A stretch of DNA of 64,000 nucleotides from Lunularia cruciata (lineage: Eukaryota; Streptophyta; Marchantiopsida; Lunulariales; Lunulariaceae), in NCBI GenBank assembly GCA_948567375.1, contig OX419755.1, forward strand, positions 10,421,001-10,485,000. The letters are read 5' to 3'. Below the pieces are notes generated by a model. The model saw only the letters and a list, made by a program, of their open reading frames with translations. It was not told the DNA's origin and ran no database searches. This document shows positions 11,577-23,598 of this stretch, one piece after another. The translations under genes and the position numbers were made by a program. Each line of letters starts with the position of its first letter. The stretch's first letter is position 1.

Positions 11577-13090
11577 CTTCTCTTTAATTCTACTCTCTTT
11601 GTGCATGTGCTCAGTTGTACTCTCCTCCTAATTTTAATGTCTCAAGAGTATGATACATCAGGAACATACTTTGATTCTTGTGTGATGGGTTCAAGAAAAA
11701 ATGGAAAAGCAATAGAATGCAAACCTTTAGCAAACCTTCTCGATGCATGTGTGGCCTGGGTATCATGATAGTGCACTGGATGCATTTGAGGTTCATGCAT
11801 GATTTGGGAAGAAGAGTCTTCTTCCAATATCTTCTTTGCAAAATCATTCTCTACTCCAAGAGTAGGCAAGGCAAAATTTGCTATGCTACCTAACAACCTA
11901 TCTTTTCTTGCATAGTGCAGATAGATATTGTTAAGCTTGTCCTCAATAGTTTTTAATCCTCATCTTTGCTCCTTCTCTTGTGCATTTGTCTTTCTAATTC
12001 TGAGCTTATTTATGTGATGCCATGTAAAGTGCTCACTTCTTAGTTAATCTCTCTCCATTCATTGATTAAGGAAAGCCTCTTCCAAACTTTACAAGGTATG
12101 TGGCCATGTAGCTATTCTGCATAGGATTCTTACATGTGCCTCTATGGATCTGTTTGAAATGGTCCAAGTCTTTAAGATAATCAATAAGTTGACTATAATG
12201 GTGTGATACCATTCTAAATCTATCATCATGGAACCTTGAAGGAGGAGTCATAGATTTTGATAATGATGCTCCCATGGACACTCTTTTTGCCTGCCTGGAA
12301 GGTCTTGAAGATAATACCATGTTAGGAAGATCTTGGAATTTGCATAGTGGGAACAACATGAATAGTAACTCAAGTTGAATCTAAAAGTGCTTATAGATTT
12401 TTCAGAAGCTAAAAGGGTTCTAGATTGAGAAAGAGTTGGAGAGGGAGAAAGAGGTGGCTTTTAGACAGTACTTCAACACGGGGTGCAAGACAAGGATTTT
12501 GACAATCAACAACAATGCTAATTACTTCAATGTTAACTACTTCACTACAATCATTGGGAGGTTGTTGCATATAACTCTTTGACAATTCTAGTGGTAAAGG
12601 GTCAAGAGATTGAAGCTTTTGTGAAACTCTATTCTTGGAGAACACTTCTTCTGCTAAAGGGTCGAGAGATGCAAGACAATGAGTCTAGGATCATAAGAAA
12701 ATTTCCGCTAGAAGAGGTTGTGCCTTCTATCATATCCATCATCACACCACTGCACTACATCCAAGGCCCATTGCCACAAATTTGCAAATGCCCCAAATTT
12801 TAAATATGGCCACCCAAAATTAACTTCCTATACTCTTGGCACCCCACGCATTGCATTCAATGGGTGCGTTACTTCTAACCAATTTCCAATACTCCATTTT
12901 CCTCATTTTCTGTCCAGCCCATCACCTCTCTCTTCACTTCTCTCGCACATTCCATCTCTCTCATTTCAATCCATAGTGCTTTCTTGCCTCACACAAGTCT
13001 AGTCTATAGCATTTCCTTGCACACCTATTTACCTCTCTACTCTCTAGCATTTCCTGACTAGAAACACCTGAGCTCTCCTAACGATAAGAG
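11577..13090. other. Decayed repeat sequence, no intact gene
   Basis: Only short frames occur. Minus-strand frames at 12066-12359 and 12409-12645 have retroelement-like composition but no diagnostic motif. Within 12590-12670 the phrase TAAAGGGTCAAGAGATTG is repeated with small changes. I cannot assign a family. Confidence 0.35.
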
Positions 13091-13095
13091 GATGT

Positions 13096-13345
13096 TGATA
13101 TTGAAAATTCCCTCGCAAGATCTAAACTCTCCTTCTCAATGAGGACTATAGTGATTTAGAAAATTCCCAGGCTGGGCAAACCCTTTAGCTTGTTTTCATT
13201 GTAGTTTCTAGGAATTTTGATCATGAATATTCTCTCTCAAGATACATCTATTCTAAACTCTCCTCTCGGTGAGGAAGATTGTAATTTTGGAAATTCCACC
13301 TCAGCATCGAGGACCAGCCATGCAAACCCCTTAGCTTGTTTTGAC
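13096..13345. repeat. Diverged direct duplication, period about 130 bp
   Basis: Two adjacent blocks (about 13096-13215 and 13222-13345) share, in order, a TCAAGAT-like word, CTAAACTCTCCT, a TGAGGA-containing word, GAAATTCC-like sequence, GCAAACC and CTTAGCTTGTTTT. A third partial echo (CCCTTAGTTTGTTCTG) follows near 13355. There is no coding content. Confidence 0.5.
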
Positions 13346-13439
13346 ACTGCCACGTAAACCCTTAGTTTGTTCTGGGATCTGCCAAGTAATATCCCTCCTT
13401 GACATGGTACATATGTAATTAAGATTAGTCCTTTCATCT

Positions 13440-15480
13440 TGACATGCTAATCAAGGGCGGGAACTTAAAATATCGAGCAATGGAATCCACCAAATAAAAA
13501 AGAAACATCCTGTGGATTTATTTCCAAGCGTATCCTTCTTTTATCTTAAACTTTTACATGACCTCTTGCGGAGTTTCCCCAGACCCCTTGCTACTCCCAT
13601 AAAGACATAAAGAGCTCAACAAAAAGGGAAGACCTCACTAGCCTCCGTGATAACGGTAGGCCCCGCCTCTTCGGCCTTGTCCTGATAGCCGTACATGAAC
13701 TGCCACGTGTATACCGAATTGAATTGACTTTCGGGCGATCCTTTCCTGCCGGAGGACCTGGAGAATATCTGAGAAATCACACACAAAAATCTATATCCCG
13801 AACGAAGGAGTAGAAAGCACCAGCAATGCTTGAGCACGCATTCCAACCCAGTGATCACAAACCATGGCAAATTTCAGACCCCAAGCTAACCTCGGGGGAA
13901 ACATCAAATGCATATACCGTGAAGAAAGGAGAAAAGAGTGTAAAGTACTGAAGAATTCTCGAAATACCAACCCAGGGGTCACTCACCAAGGCAAATCTTA
14001 GATCCCCAAGCCCGCCTCGGGGAGAGATTACAAAGCAACAAGAGAACAACTACTGAACGGTTCGATATAAGTCCTCTGATGGTATGTCTAGAATCTCTCC
14101 TTCCGCAAAAATTAGATTGCAAAAATTGTCCCACTGTGCAGCCTAATCGAAATCGTATGCAACTTTTTACTTTGACATCCTCCTCAGGCCGATGTCGGCC
14201 TCTTGTTGTTGAAGATTCACCACACTTCTCCAATTTGAAGAATACCGAAATAGGAATTCACTGAAAGGGCAAGGCGAACTCGTAGAAACAGTTTACTTCA
14301 CTGAAAGCAGTTCTTCTGTTGAGTGTCAACAGAAGAATAAACTGCGCACAGAACAGAAGAATACACAGAACTAAACTACACTCAAAAGATACCATAAATA
14401 ACCCTTCAAAAGATCGAGAAGACGACTCCTGTAGGACAAGTGTGCTTGATGGATTCCATCAAGCAATTCCTTCTTCTTGTTCTTGCTAAACCCGATTCCT
14501 TCTTGTTATCCTACGCGGTCACCTTGCCGGATAAGGGTTAGACAAGGCACCCTACTAAAGTAGTATTTCACATCCCTAAATAATCGTATTACAAAAATTG
14601 AGTTCTGGCTCAGAATGAACGCTAGCGACACGCTCAACACATGACAAAAATAAGAAAATCCGACCGCGTAGGGTTGACACATGCGAGTCGAACTGACAAA
14701 ATATCAAACGGAATCGAGTTCCACCCGCAAACTTGATCGACCTCCTGCAGATGCGATCTATTTCCCATATCGGAGGATTTAAATGGAAAATTTACGGGTT
14801 TTCTCACGGGACTCGAACCCCTGCCCGTAAGATTTCTGTTGGGGTAGGGTAAAAGAAAAGCTTTCACATAAATGAATAATATGTAAAACATTCTATGTTT
14901 ACCATCTAAGCCGTAGTTTTTGGAAGGAATTTGATGTAATGGAAAGGAGCTGATGTAATGGAAGTTTAGGGGTTAAATGAGTTACAGATGTTTATAATAT
15001 AATATGGTGTTTCAAATTGGAGTTATTAGATCGGTAAACATCCCGTGAAGAAAACTTTACGGGAAGTCTCATAAAATTTCACGGTTATTCGTGATTTTTA
15101 TGGTTCATGGGCCAAGCCTCTTTATTTGAGGCGTGGGCCTCAATTAGCGCAATTAAGCTAATTGCGTCCCAAGGAAAATTAAATGCCGTAGTCATAGAAC
15201 AAGACATAGATATTCCTTTATTTTTTTAATAAAACTTGATGACCTACCAATTTTTGAATTGTTTGGAATGAAGAATACCTTCAAGCGAGAAGTCACTTAA
15301 AGAGGCCGAGTGTCATCTTTCTCCCTCCTGACAATCTAGAAATCTCTCTAAACAATAGATATGCCAGGAAATGTTGTCACGAGCACACCACAAAACTCAC
15401 TTAGCTACAAGAACCTATCTTGGGCCAGCTTCCAACCACGTTCAAAAGAGGTTAGATGATCACACTTATCCAAGACCACC
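13440..15480. other. Repeat-rich spacer with hairpins and a tRNA-like B box
   Basis: No gene is supportable. A near-perfect hairpin lies at 14311-14337: TTCTTCTGTTGA, a 3-nt loop, then the exact reverse complement. A short palindrome, TTGATGGATTCCATCAA, lies near 14449. On the minus strand GGTTCGAGTCC at 14809-14819 matches the RNA polymerase III B-box consensus, but no cloverleaf can be folded around it. Two similar stretches containing CAAGGCAAATCTTAGATCCC / CATGGCAAATTTCAGACCCC (around 13862 and 13988) are diverged direct repeats. Confidence 0.45.
14311..14337. repeat. Perfect 12-bp inverted repeat with 3-nt loop
   Basis: TTCTTCTGTTGA (14311-14322) and its exact reverse complement (14326-14337) are separated by GTG. 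Flanking GCAG / ACTGC extends the stem with a small mismatch. It is a strong potential hairpin in otherwise non-coding DNA, with no associated gene. Confidence 0.7.
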
Positions 15481-16156
15481 TTAAAATTGCTCTAATAGTG
15501 ATATGCCACTTGAAGGTCTTTGAACTCTTGCTCGATGGCATTGATCTTTGCTGACAACCAACTATGCTGCAAGCGATGGATAAGAACCTTCACAAGATCG
15601 GCAAATTCTTGACCTTGAAGTGCTATTGATGCGGAAGTACAGAGGCATCTCTTTGGCGACATTGTTTGATAAGTTGCGCTCAACAACAATAGAAATCACA
15701 CCTATGATATGATTGACTGTGCAGTCAGCAAGATCCTATAGAAGTGCCTCTATGTTTTCATTGCAAATCACTTCCAACTTGTCGACACAAACCCGCCAAG
15801 GTCTTCAAGCATTGCCTTGACACTAGAAAGTAGCAGCAAATACATAAAATCATTGGAAACAATGCCAACTTCCAAATCAATCATGTCTACCTATGCAACA
15901 AATAATGGCTCTATTGCATTGAACCAACATTCATAAGTACCATGCAAAATTTGCAATGCTTCAAGTTGTTGTGACACTAAGGTCATAAGCCCTTTGAGAT
16001 TGCAAAATGTTGTCATTGCCTTGGATGAGATTTTCTCAATGAACATCATCACAATCCACCAAGACAAATCCGATGCTACAACAGGATTCTTTTCATCCAA
16101 ATATCCCATAACCTCCATGAGATACTTCTTGAACCAAGATGCAACCTTGCTCATAG

Positions 16157-16557
16157 TGTAACAATATGGAGTTCAACAACGTAGTTAGTAAGGCTAATGA
16201 AGTAGAGAATAAGCCAAATTAGCCCAGAATATTCTAAAAAAGTCTGGGGAAACTTCCCAACTAGCTTAACTTGCACCCCAAGTAGGTAACTTCTAGAAGC
16301 TTCCAACTAGCTTAGCTTGCATACCAAGTAGGTGACTTCTAAAAGGAAGCTTCTTGAGAAGCTTCCTAGTTAACTTGGCTTGCACTCTAAGAAAGCGGCT
16401 TAAGGAAGCTTCTTGAGAAGCTTCTCAAGGGCCTTGTATACTACCTATAAATACCAAAGCCAAAGCTCATGCTAGGCATTCAGAGTTTTCCCACATTCAA
16501 GTATCCCAATGTGAGTTTCCATTCTCCTACTTCTCTCCTCGGTCTTGATCTTTTACA
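16157..16557 (+). repeat. 5' LTR of the chromovirus
   Basis: This 401-bp repeat starts TGTAACA and ends TTTTACA. A TATA element TATAAATA lies at 16446-16453, followed by the probable transcript start region. The U3 part contains several self-complementary GAAGCTTCTTGAGAAGCTTC-type words that would form hairpins. It differs from the 414-bp 3' copy by substitutions and indels, so the insertion is not recent. Confidence 0.92.
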
Positions 16558-16558
16558 T

Positions 16559-16570
16559 TGGCATCAGAGC
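16559..16570 (+). other. Primer-binding site, initiator tRNA-Met type
   Basis: TGGCATCAGAGC lies two bases inside the 5' LTR. The usual plant form is TGGTATCAGAGC, complementary to the 3' end of initiator tRNA-Met. This copy has one T-to-C difference. Confidence 0.85.
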
Positions 16571-18167
16571 TGGAATGGGATGGATAGAATCTTTCTATCC
16601 ACTTCCACCAAACCATTGGGATTTTTGTGTCTAAGTATTGCACAAGCATCGTTTCACACAATTCATCACCTCACACTTTGGACAAGATTTTTTGCATATG
16701 ATCACCATATATGAGGAACCGTTAGTGCTTCCGGTGGTAACTTATGGAGAATGATGGATGTGTTACTATGTGTTAATAAATTAGATTAGGGGTGGCATGA
16801 TAGAGTAACAACCATGGTGGAAAGGCTTGATTTTATCCTTGTTATGCAGCAATAAATTGAGCACCTTACTCTATTGTTGGATGAACAAGATCTTTGACGA
16901 CAAGAGCACATAGAGAGAGTACTAGTTTGACAAGGAGAAGATCAAATCTGATTCCCTAAACCCAAGGTATTTGAAGGCAAGAAACTTCCGAGTGTAGTGG
17001 AGAATTTCGTGTTTGATTGTGAACGTTATTTTGAAGCTACCAATCTACAAGACAAGCAAAAATAGATTCTCTTGGCTTCTAGCCAATTGGATGGAGTAGC
17101 AAAGCTATGGTAGAGATTCCGAGTGTAGCAAGCTAAACGACAAATTGTTGCACCAATCTTGACATGGGCAAAATTCAAGAGTGCAATAATTAATAGATTC
17201 CAAGCTATAAATGCTACAAGAGCTACAAGGGATAGGTTGGCAGAATTGAAACATATTGGTTTTGTAAGAAATTACATCACGCAATTCCAAAACACCATCA
17301 TGCAAATTCCAAATATCTTGGAAGGTTAAGCTCTGGATTGATTTTTGAGGAGCTTGAAGTCAAGAACCAAATTAGAGGTAACCATGCAAGAGCCACAACA
17401 CTTGGAGGAAGCCATGCGGTTGGCCAAATGTTTTGATTCCTTGGTTGCAACAACTTGGTCTTGATCACAACTCCAAAAAACCTACCAATACATTACACAC
17501 GAGTGGAGGAGCCGGCACCAATGGATATTGATGCCATTCAACAAAGACCACTTGGCACTACAGATAGAGAGAAACTATGACCAAATGGTGGTTGTTTTTA
17601 TTATTGCCAATTGGGACATTGCATTGCTGAATGTCCATTCAAGAATGGACAACCTCGACAAGTTGCCCAAATGGAGTTTATGGAGCAGAATGATCAGAGA
17701 AATGAGGAATCCTAATAGGAGATTTTGAGCCGTCTACTGGGAGCTTGATTAGTTCCAATAGGACTGAAGACTTGACCTATGCAAGTTTGCTTCACTTCCA
17801 AGGTACGATATCTAATTTGGTTGATTCTAAAAGTTCAAAGAATTGCATGTCTATACAAGTGGTAAAGGAATTGGGTATTCCTACCAAGCCAATAATTGGA
17901 AGTAGATTGATGATGGCGGATGGTAGAAAGGGTTTTGCATTCTATACCTCGTATCTTGTTACCTTCAAGATTGGGAAGGAGTATTTGGAGTGTATGAGGT
18001 TTGTAGTGGCACCTCTACACTATGATATCATTCTAGGTCTACCTTGGCTTGAATGTCATAAGGTCTAATTTGATTGGACCCGATGACAAACTCAAGTATA
18101 ATACCAAGGTAGGAAATTCCGATTAGGTTGTCTTGTACCTCTAAGTAAGACACCTAGGAATAGTTAG

Positions 18168-18347
18168 TCCCAAGATGGGAAGTTTGTCAAGAAGGTAGCC
18201 ATAGAGCAAACCTTAAAGGGAGATGAGTCCCAATATGGGAAGTTTGCCAGGAAGGCAACCATGGAGCAAGCTTTGGAGAGAGATGAGTCCCTAGATGGGA
18301 ATTTTGTTAGTGAAGTAACCATAGAGCAAGCTTTTGAGGGAGATAAG
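18168..18347 (+). repeat. In-frame 60-bp (20-aa) tandem repeat between protease and RT
   Basis: Three units starting at 18168, 18228 and 18288 share GAGTCCC.A.ATGGGAAGTTT and an ATAGAGCAAGCTTT-like second half. The period is exactly 60 bp, so the reading frame is kept and each unit encodes a DGKFVxxVxIEQAxxGDES-like peptide. The array lies in the linker between the retropepsin and RT regions. Confidence 0.8.
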
Positions 18348-21119
18348 TCTGTCTTCATGATGTGGATCAAGCCAATTGCACAAGGACAATCTAAGGAGGG
18401 CCAAGAGCCTCATCAAGCAATGGTTGATCAGATAGTTCAGGAGTTTGCGGACGTGTTTCCAAATGATCTGCCAAAGGGATTACCCTCCGATAGTGGTATG
18501 CCCTTCAAGATCAAGTTATTGCCAAGGAGTACTCCAATGAGTAGACCAATCTATCGGCTCTCACTAAAGGAGTTTGAGGAGTTGCGAACAACACTTATGG
18601 AGTTGTTGGAGAAGGACTTCATATGACATAGTACCTCTCCTTGGAGGGCATCGGTACTATTTGTTCCGAAGAAGGATGGAGGACTTCGTTTCTATATTGA
18701 TTACCGTGGGCTTAATAAGTAAAAAATAAAGAATGCATATCCCTTGCTTTGGATTGATGACTTGCTTGATCAACTGAGTGGAGCACACAATACTTTTCCA
18801 AGTTGGATCTTTGCAGCGGCTATTGGCAAATCCCTATTGATAGGGAGGATGTGCAAAAGACTGCCTTTCACACAAGGTATGGGCATTTCAAGTAGAGATT
18901 CTACCTTTGGGCTCACTAATGCTCCAATAGACTTCATGGATCAAATGCATTGAGTGTTGGATGGACTATTGGATCGATATGTGATGGTGTTCTTGTATGA
19001 TATCTTAAACTATAGTAAGATAGGGGTAGAACTCGTGAATCACGTTCAAGAAGTCCAAAGACGACTACCATAATGGAAACTTTATTGCAAGAAATTGAAG
19101 TGTGCCTTTTGGCAAAAGGAGGTCACCTTCTTGGATCACAAGATCTCATTGAAAAGGATCAAGATAGAAGAGGAGAAAATTAAGGCCATTACTAAATGGC
19201 CTACGCTGAAGGATGCTACAAAAGTATGAATATTTAATGGATTTGCCAGTTTTTACCAACGGTTCATCCATTATTATGTTCATGTGGATGCACCATTGAC
19301 TGACCTCTTGGGGAAGAATTCAAGCTTCCAATGGACCACCAAGCATGAAGAAGCATTCCAAAAGTTGAAACATATGGTTTCTTCAAGACCCATCCTTCAA
19401 CCATATGATCCTTAGCTACCCTGTGTGGTTGATTTTGATGCTTCTAACTTTGCAATTGGAGCAGTATTGTAATAGGAATTCCCATATGGATTACATCTCA
19501 TTGCCTTTGTGTCTCGGTGACTAAATACAACTGAAAGAAATTACTCTACTTGAGATCATGAACAACTTGCAATGGTATATGCCACCAAGTATGGAGGCAT
19601 TATCTTTGAGGGAAACAAGTGATCATGCAAACCAATCACAAACCATTGTTGCAAACCTTACACTTGGAACACATGAAGAGTCTACATTGTCCATGTGAGG
19701 AGCAACTCCAATTGTTTGACATCAAACTTGAGTACAAACCAGGTTGGTTCCATGTCATCCTTGATGCTCTATCATGATGACCTGATTTGAAGTCTCTTCC
19801 TCTCATCACGGTAGCAATTACGACGGTGGCAATTGACTCCAAGGTCCAAGCAAGTTTTGATTAGCTCTACAACAAGATCCCTTCTTCCAAATGGTACATG
19901 TTGTCTTACAGCATCTGACAAGGAGTACAACATGTCCTCCTTCAAGGAAGGTCTTCTATTCCATGAGGACTAGATCTATCTTCCAGCCAAAGATGATCTC
20001 CGACTTGTGCATCTTCAAGAAGCCCATGCTTTACCAATAGCTGGTCACATGGATGTGGACAAGACCTTGGGTACCCTCCAATGCCAATGGTGGTGGCCCA
20101 ACATGACAAGAGATGTTTGAGAGTTTGTCCAATTGTGTGAAACTACCAACGCAACAAGGCCAACAACCAAAATTTGAATGGACTCCTTCAACCACTCCCC
20201 ATTCCATCCACTCGATGAGAACACGTGAGCTTAGATCTCATCACATCCTTGCCCAAGACAAAGCAAGGACACATAGCAATTGTGGTGTTTGTGGATAAGC
20301 TTAGTAAGCAAATTCACTTGGCACCAACTTTTGATATCATTGATGCTCCAACCTTAGCACAAATATACTTCGACAATGTCTTCAAGCATTATGGGATGTC
20401 GTGCATATTCATCTTCGACCATGATCCTCACTTCACCAAGAAGTTTTGGCAAGCACTCTTCTAGATACTCGGCACCAAGCTTGCTTTGTCCATGATCTAT
20501 CATCCTCAAACAAATGGACAAACCAAACGTGCAAATTGTACTTTGGAGGATATGTTGTGTGCATTTGTCAATGTTCACCATACCAATTGGGATGAATGTC
20601 TTGTAGTTGCAAAATTTTCCTACAACAATTCCAAATAAGCAAGCACCGGATTTTCTCCTCTCTTCCTCAATTTTGGCCAAGATCCGCTTGTTCCAAATTC
20701 TCTTCTTGCTCCTCCTCTATCTCAAGTTCCTTATACTTCAACCTTCTTGACCACCATCTTTGAATCTCTCCAACAAGCCAAATCTCACCTCCTTGTCACT
20801 AAAAATTGTCAAAAAAATATATGGACCACCAATGTTGTGATCTCATCTTTGAAGTTGGTGATAAATTTATGTTATCCTCTAGTAATCTACCCCTCCCACT
20901 TGATACCCAAGTTCATAAACTTACCCCTGATTGGATAGGACCCTCTGAAGTCATCCAAATTGTCTCTCTTGTTGCTTATCGACTTGCCTTGTCTTGTCAT
21001 ATGCGCATCCATATTGTCTTTCATGTTTCCAAGTTGAAACCCTTTGTTCCTAAACCTTTGTTCCTAACCTCTTGAGTCCAACACCCTCCTCCTCATATCC
21101 CTATCAATGATTATGAGAA

Positions 21120-21215
21120 GTACAAAGTTGATCGTATCCTTATATGTTGTCACATTCAATGAGGACATCGACAACATACAAAGTACAAGGTCCTTTGGAA
21201 AGGGTATCCCCTTCA
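21120..21215 (+). other. Chromodomain remnant at the integrase C-terminus
   Basis: The translated block YKVLWKGYPLHDATWE followed by a short helix matches the Ty3/gypsy chromodomain (Tyr/Trp aromatic cage, W.GY....TWE). A stop lies just upstream and another shortly after. In active chromoviruses this domain is thought to target integration to heterochromatin. Confidence 0.85.
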
Positions 21216-21323
21216 TGATGCCACATGGGAATCTCTTTCTCACCTCCTGAATGCACATATGGCCATCTAGGAGTTTGAAGCTTCAATGGTGATGAAGACG
21301 TCACCAACTAGCGGTGGGGAATA

Positions 21324-21737
21324 TGTAACAATATGGAGTTCATCAATGTAGTTAGTAAGGCTCACAAGGTAGAGAATAAGCCAAATTAGCCTGGAATACT
21401 CTAGAAGCATCTAGGAAGCTTCTAGGAAAACTTCCCAATTAGCTTAACTTGCACCCCAAGCAGGTAACTTCTAGAAGGAAGCTTCTAAAAGCTTCCAACT
21501 AGCTTAGCTTGCATGCCAAGTAGGCGGTTTCTAGAAGGAAGCTTCTTAGTTAACTTGGCTTGCACTCTAAGAAATTGGCTCAAGGAAGCTTCTTGAGAAG
21601 CTTCTCAAGGGCCTTATATGTTACCTGTAAATACCAAAGCCGAAGCTCATGCTAGGCATTTGGAGTTCTCCCACATTCAAGTAATCCAATGTGAGTTTCC
21701 ATTCTCCTATTTCTCTCCTTGATCTTGATCTTTTACA
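21324..21737 (+). repeat. 3' LTR of the chromovirus
   Basis: This 414-bp copy starts TGTAACAATATGG and ends TCTTTTACA, preceded by the purine tract GGTGGGGA. Its TATA-like word is changed to TGTAAATA. It is followed directly by the CATAG duplication. Confidence 0.92.
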
Positions 21738-22718
21738 CATAGACTCCCAACAAGTTTTAGCTATAATTGATGGTTCTAATTTCAACTCCCCAATAAAAAA
21801 AATTGTGTGTGCAAATATGAAATCAACATCATGAGCTTGCAATAGAACTCCTCTCCCATCAAGGATGTGAAGATTCATTGAAGCTGAAGGTCAAGCTTGT
21901 GCAAACCATAGAAAATGTGGTACAAAACAAGTAAAATAGCCTACTCAAAGCAAGTTGCCACACCTTGGACGTGCCTTGTCATCTTGCATTTGCCATCAAT
22001 AGAAATTGAAACCATCATATTCTTCCACCCAGGTATGATTATGTTTAGAGCTTTGATAACATGCAAATATATATTCTTTGACGTATGTTGAGTGAGCATC
22101 AAGATTGTGAGCAAGTGGCAGTTAAAAATATTTCCCTTCCAATGCAATCTGATGCAAACAATGAGGTATGAGGTGGTCATGTGAGTAGACATGTCCATCA
22201 CAATGGAAAATGTCCATACACATTTGACCAGATCCTGCATTGATTGAAGGTTTAAGGCACACACATATCTGGCATGCACAACAACTTTTCCATTAGAGAG
22301 AGAGCCAAGAGCGTTAAGCCAATTTGCTATTTTGTCATCCCCAAAGTTGCATAGACATTCAAAAAGACACTCCCATGTTGAGACAATCAAAACATGAGGT
22401 AGAATTGAGCAAGATTCATCAATCTAATCTAGTATCTCAATGCAACAACATTAGCTCCATTACCATCCATAGGTTTTGATATGTCTAGGACATCTTCAAA
22501 GATACTAAGAGCATGCTCCTTATTTGTGTTGTTACCATCATCCTACTTGTAAAAAATTCACCAATGATAATATCAATGATATCCTTGTCCACAAAGAAAT
22601 GAATAGGAGCCTGTGAACCACCAAAGTGTGATTTGATACTACTACGGAAAACAATAAGAGCATTGTCATCAAAAAAGTTTGTCTTCTCATAATTGTTGAG
22701 TGCCAAATAGTCCTCCAA

Positions 22719-23596
22719 TGCTAGGGATTTTGGGTCTCCATGTATCTACGGTACATGTACATGAAAAATGGTTTCTTGAAATACATGACGTTGTTCATCT
22801 AATTGCATTTCATGCAAATATTCTCCTTGTGGCCAAAGTGAATGCAAAACATGCAAGAGATTGACATCACTAACTTAATCTCAACATCATGCTTGCAGAT
22901 TTTGATGCCAAATTGCAAAAAAGTTCCTTCTTGAATGGAGTGGAGCATTACAATACAAGAGAATGATCAACAAGCAAGTGTATTTCTAGTTATTTTCAAA
23001 CAAAAAAAGTTTGGATTTTTAAGGATGACTTATGCAAGTGGTATTTTAGTTTTGCGCATTTCCTATTTTGGGGTTGTGATTGAAATATATTAGGGCTTGC
23101 TACTTTAATTTTCTATGCTTAGTGTTCCGCAATGTCATAAGAAATTCTACTTAAATGTGGCACCACACAAAAGTTATATGCAGTTAAATTCAGCATTTCC
23201 ACAAAAGAAGCCACATATAAAGAGTACTAGCTATATCTCAAATTTGAGTCTATATTTCTTGATAGTCCATGTTCAAGAATATTTATTGCTTTGAGTAGTT
23301 CTTTGATTTAATAAGTTCCTTTCAAAACTCCCACTAGTTCTTGATGATGAGACAATTTTGATACTACTTTATGAATCAAACTTAAGGTTTTTTAAATCAA
23401 GAATCCATATGCCTCAACATAGTTCTAGATCATGTTCAAGAAGGAATTCAAAATTTTTATGTCCATCTAAATTGCAGACTTTAAAAATAATATAGGGGAA
23501 TGGCTAGACCATGAGGGGTGGGATATGGTAGATGGATCAAAGAAGAGGATGACATAGATGCTATTGAGAGGCTTTCTAAGTGGTGTGGATTTACCA
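22719..23596. other. Decayed AT-rich sequence between two transposons
   Basis: Only short frames are seen, with no motifs. The first part may still belong to the hAT-like gene (5' region). The rest shows no recognisable feature up to the boundary of the methyltransferase-bearing element. Confidence 0.4.
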
Positions 23597-23598
23597 TG

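Larger units (their letters stand above)
16900..21270 (+). pseudogene. Chromovirus Gag-Pol polyprotein, multiple stops
   Basis: Gag is readable around 16960-17480 (FVFDCERYFEATN, then a helix-rich Retrotrans_gag-like block), with a damaged zinc knuckle near 17590-17635 (Cys, Cys, His, Cys still visible). Retropepsin is at 17745-18068: the catalytic Asp-Ser-Gly has become DSK, but the later YDIILGLPWL block is kept. RT spans about 18430-19050 ([10 protein letters not shown]; the YxDD box reads FLYDIL, so one catalytic Asp is lost). RNase H-like sequence runs to about 19700, integrase about 20040-20700, and a chromodomain about 21120-21215 (YKVLWKGYPLHDATWE). Many of the stops sit where the family usually has Gln, Arg or Trp codons, as expected from C-to-T or G-to-A decay. 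It cannot encode a working polyprotein. Confidence 0.88.
16157..21737 (+). mobile_element. Ty3/gypsy chromovirus LTR retrotransposon, complete but inactivated
   Basis: Two similar LTRs (16157-16557 and 21324-21737) begin TGTAACAATATGG and end TCTTTTACA. Both outer edges carry the 5-bp duplication CATAG (16152-16156 and 21738-21742), which proves a true insertion. A primer-binding site TGGCATCAGAGC lies just inside the 5' LTR and a purine tract GGTGGGGA just before the 3' LTR. In between, in order, are Gag, a zinc-knuckle remnant, retropepsin, reverse transcriptase, RNase H, integrase and a chromodomain, all in plus orientation but broken by many stops. The order PR-RT-RH-INT-chromodomain places it in the chromovirus branch of Ty3/gypsy. 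Confidence 0.92.
15492..22718 (-). pseudogene. Degenerate hAT-like transposase gene, split by an LTR retrotransposon
   Basis: Minus-strand peptides on both sides of the 16157-21737 retrotransposon read as one broken transposase. The N-terminal part is at 22718-21745. Its best segment, 22390-21941, has DMSTHMTTSYL, a conserved FNCHLL.I block and VSISIDGKCKMTRHVQGVAT, the pattern of the hAT-related transposases whose core reads roughly 'TS Y.DVRIR ... HLLA.PM..RHT ... ISTDG..NMTG...GV.TR'. The C-terminal part continues at 16154-15492 (FEKISSKAMTTFCNLKGLMT-like helices). Stops and frameshifts occur throughout, so it is dead. The family call rests on motif resemblance and is not firm. Target-site duplication shows that the retrotransposon inserted into this already existing gene. 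Confidence 0.55.
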
